This document shows, one piece after another, positions 6,383 to 7,426 of a DNA stretch of 7,426 nt (its first letter is position 1; each line of letters starts with the position of its first letter). The DNA is taken from NCBI RefSeq assembly GCF_003248605.1, contig NZ_QFPF01000119.1:1-7426 (forward strand), given 5' to 3'. The notes below the pieces were generated by a model. It was not told where the DNA came from and ran no database searches. It saw only the letters and a program-made list of their open reading frames with translations. Source of the stretch: Microbacterium sp. (GTDB lineage Bacteria; Actinomycetota; Actinomycetes; Actinomycetales; Microbacteriaceae). A program made the translations under genes and the position numbers.

Positions 6383-7426
6383 ATGACATTCCGCTTCAGC
6401 ACCTCGCGCCGCCGCCTCGCCGCGGTCGGCGCCGGCCTCGCCGTGGCCGCCCTCGCCCTCACCGCCTGCGCCGGCGGCAGCGGCTCCGACGCCTCCGAGT
6501 CGCCCGCGGGCGACGAGGGCTTCGGCGACCTGACCCTTCAGCTCAGCTGGATCCTCAACGAGGAGTTCGCCGGCGAGTACTTCGCCGACACCAACGGCTA
6601 CTACGAGGAGGCGGGGTTCTCGTCGGTCAACCTCGTCCCCGGACCCGAGACCGGCGTCGCCCCGCTGCTCAGCGGCTCGGCGGATGTCGCGCTGAGCGAT
6701 GCCGTGTCGATCGGCTCGGCCGTCGCCAGCGAGGGTGCCCCCCTCAAGATCATCGGCGCGACCTTCCAGGCCAACCCGTTCACGATCCTCTCGCTCGCGG
6801 ACGGCGGTGACATCGCCACGCCCGAGGACCTCATCGGCAAGCGCATCGGCATCCAGGACTCCAACCGCACCCTGTTCGACGCCTTCCTCCTCGCCAACGA
6901 CATCGACGCCTCCGAGCTGACGATCGTCCCCGTGCAGTACGACCCCGCACCGCTCGTGAACGGCGAGGTCGACGGCTTCATGGCCTACCTCACCAACGAG
7001 TCGATCACCGTCGCGGCCGAAGGCCTCGAGACCACGAACCTTCCGTTCGCCGACAACGGGCTGCCCTTCGTCGCCGAGACCTTCACGACGACCGATGAGA
7101 CGATCGCCTCGAGCCGCGACATGCTCAAGGCTTTCCTCGTCGCCGAGATCCGCGGCTGGACCGACGCCGTCAATGACCCCGAGGAGGGCTCGCGTCTGGC
7201 CGTCGAGGTCTACGGCGCCGAGCTCGACCTGAACCCCGAGAACTCGCTCGCGGGTGCGATCGCGCAGAACGAGCTGGTCGTCTCGGAGGAGACCGAGGAG
7301 TTCGGTCTCTTCTGGATCAGCGACGAGCTGCAGGCGGCCACGATCGAGAGCCTCGAGCGTGCGGGCCTCGAGATCGAAGCCGGCGACCTGTTCGACCTCA
7401 GCCTGCTGGCCGAGGTCTACGAAGAG
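6383..7426 (+). CDS. ABC transporter substrate-binding lipoprotein, NMT1/THI5-like, 3'-truncated
   Basis: No stop is reached before the window end; 348 residues are visible. The N-terminus has a basic region with Arg9-Arg11 (SRRRL, reminiscent of a twin-arginine motif), a hydrophobic core, and the lipobox LTAC with Cys29 as the lipidated residue, followed by a Gly/Ser/Asp-rich linker. The mature part begins LTLQLSWILNEEFAGEYFAD with GYYEEAGF, the pattern of NMT1/THI5-like (SsuA/ThiY/RibY type) binding proteins, and continues with PLLSGSADVALSD, GKRIGIQDSN and NGEVDGFMAY. It would catch a small solute outside the membrane and pass it to a permease and ATPase expected just downstream. ATG 6383 has GGAGA at 6370-6374 with an 8-nt spacer; an in-frame ATG at 6368 lacks such a site. 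The shared promoter design with the amidohydrolase suggests a nitrogen heterocycle as ligand (inference). Relatives bind pyrimidines, riboflavin or sulfonates. Confidence 0.88.
   Translation, partial: MTFRFSTSRRRLAAVGAGLAVAALALTACAGGSGSDASESPAGDEGFGDLTLQLSWILNEEFAGEYFADTNGYYEEAGFSSVNLVPGPETGVAPLLSGSADVALSDAVSIGSAVASEGAPLKIIGATFQANPFTILSLADGGDIATPEDLIGKRIGIQDSNRTLFDAFLLANDIDASELTIVPVQYDPAPLVNGEVDGFMAYLTNESITVAAEGLETTNLPFADNGLPFVAETFTTTDETIASSRDMLKAFLVAEIRGWTDAVNDPEEGSRLAVEVYGAELDLNPENSLAGAIAQNELVVSEETEEFGLFWISDELQAATIESLERAGLEIEAGDLFDLSLLAEVYEE

Noticed and set aside
1..7426. CRISPR array, tRNA/rRNA, insertion sequence or phage genes
   Set aside because: No regularly spaced repeats, no tRNA-like cloverleaf noticed, no transposase or integrase motifs; composition is uniform across the window.

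Overview
The window is about 7.4 kb of very GC-rich DNA. Every supported gene lies on the + strand and is tightly packed. The strong G/C third-position bias, GTG starts, ATGA/GTGA stop-start overlaps, frequent GGATGC/GCATCC words, an actinobacterial-type lipoprotein signal and GlnR-type operator motifs all point to a high-GC actinobacterium. A member of the Microbacteriaceae, such as Microbacterium, is the best guess; this is inference from style, with no marker gene present.

Layout. (1) Nucleotides 2-1078: 3' part of an amidase-signature hydrolase whose start lies off the left edge. (2) 1075-2307: class V PLP aminotransferase of the PucG type (ureidoglycine-glyoxylate aminotransferase). (3) 2304-3686: M20-family allantoate amidohydrolase (PucF/AllC type). 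These three overlap by 4 nt each and must be translationally coupled. (4) 3726-4628: cytoplasmic serine hydrolase of the beta-lactamase fold. (5) 4733-6106: metal-dependent amidohydrolase/deaminase, preceded by its own promoter region. (6) 6383 to the right edge: lipoprotein substrate-binding protein of an NMT1/THI5-like ABC transporter, also preceded by its own promoter region and cut off by the window end.

How the parts fit. PucF converts allantoate to ureidoglycine and PucG transaminates ureidoglycine to oxalurate, so the first operon is the lower part of purine-ring (ureide) catabolism. The amidase and serine hydrolase are unassigned and may process oxalurate-like or other amide products. 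The amidohydrolase and the binding protein look like a deaminase/hydrolase plus uptake module for a nitrogen-rich heterocycle. Together this is a nitrogen-scavenging cluster.

The most notable signals are two. First, the two promoter regions (from 4625 and from 6251) are near copies of each other. Each carries a perfect GTnAC-N6-GAAAC motif (GlnR box) at matching distance from an identical TAGCGT -10-like hexamer, which ties the gene set to nitrogen control. Second, an in-frame repeat element inside pucF adds a roughly 30-residue low-complexity loop just before the zinc-binding motif. I saw no defence system, CRISPR, RNA gene, transposase or prophage gene.
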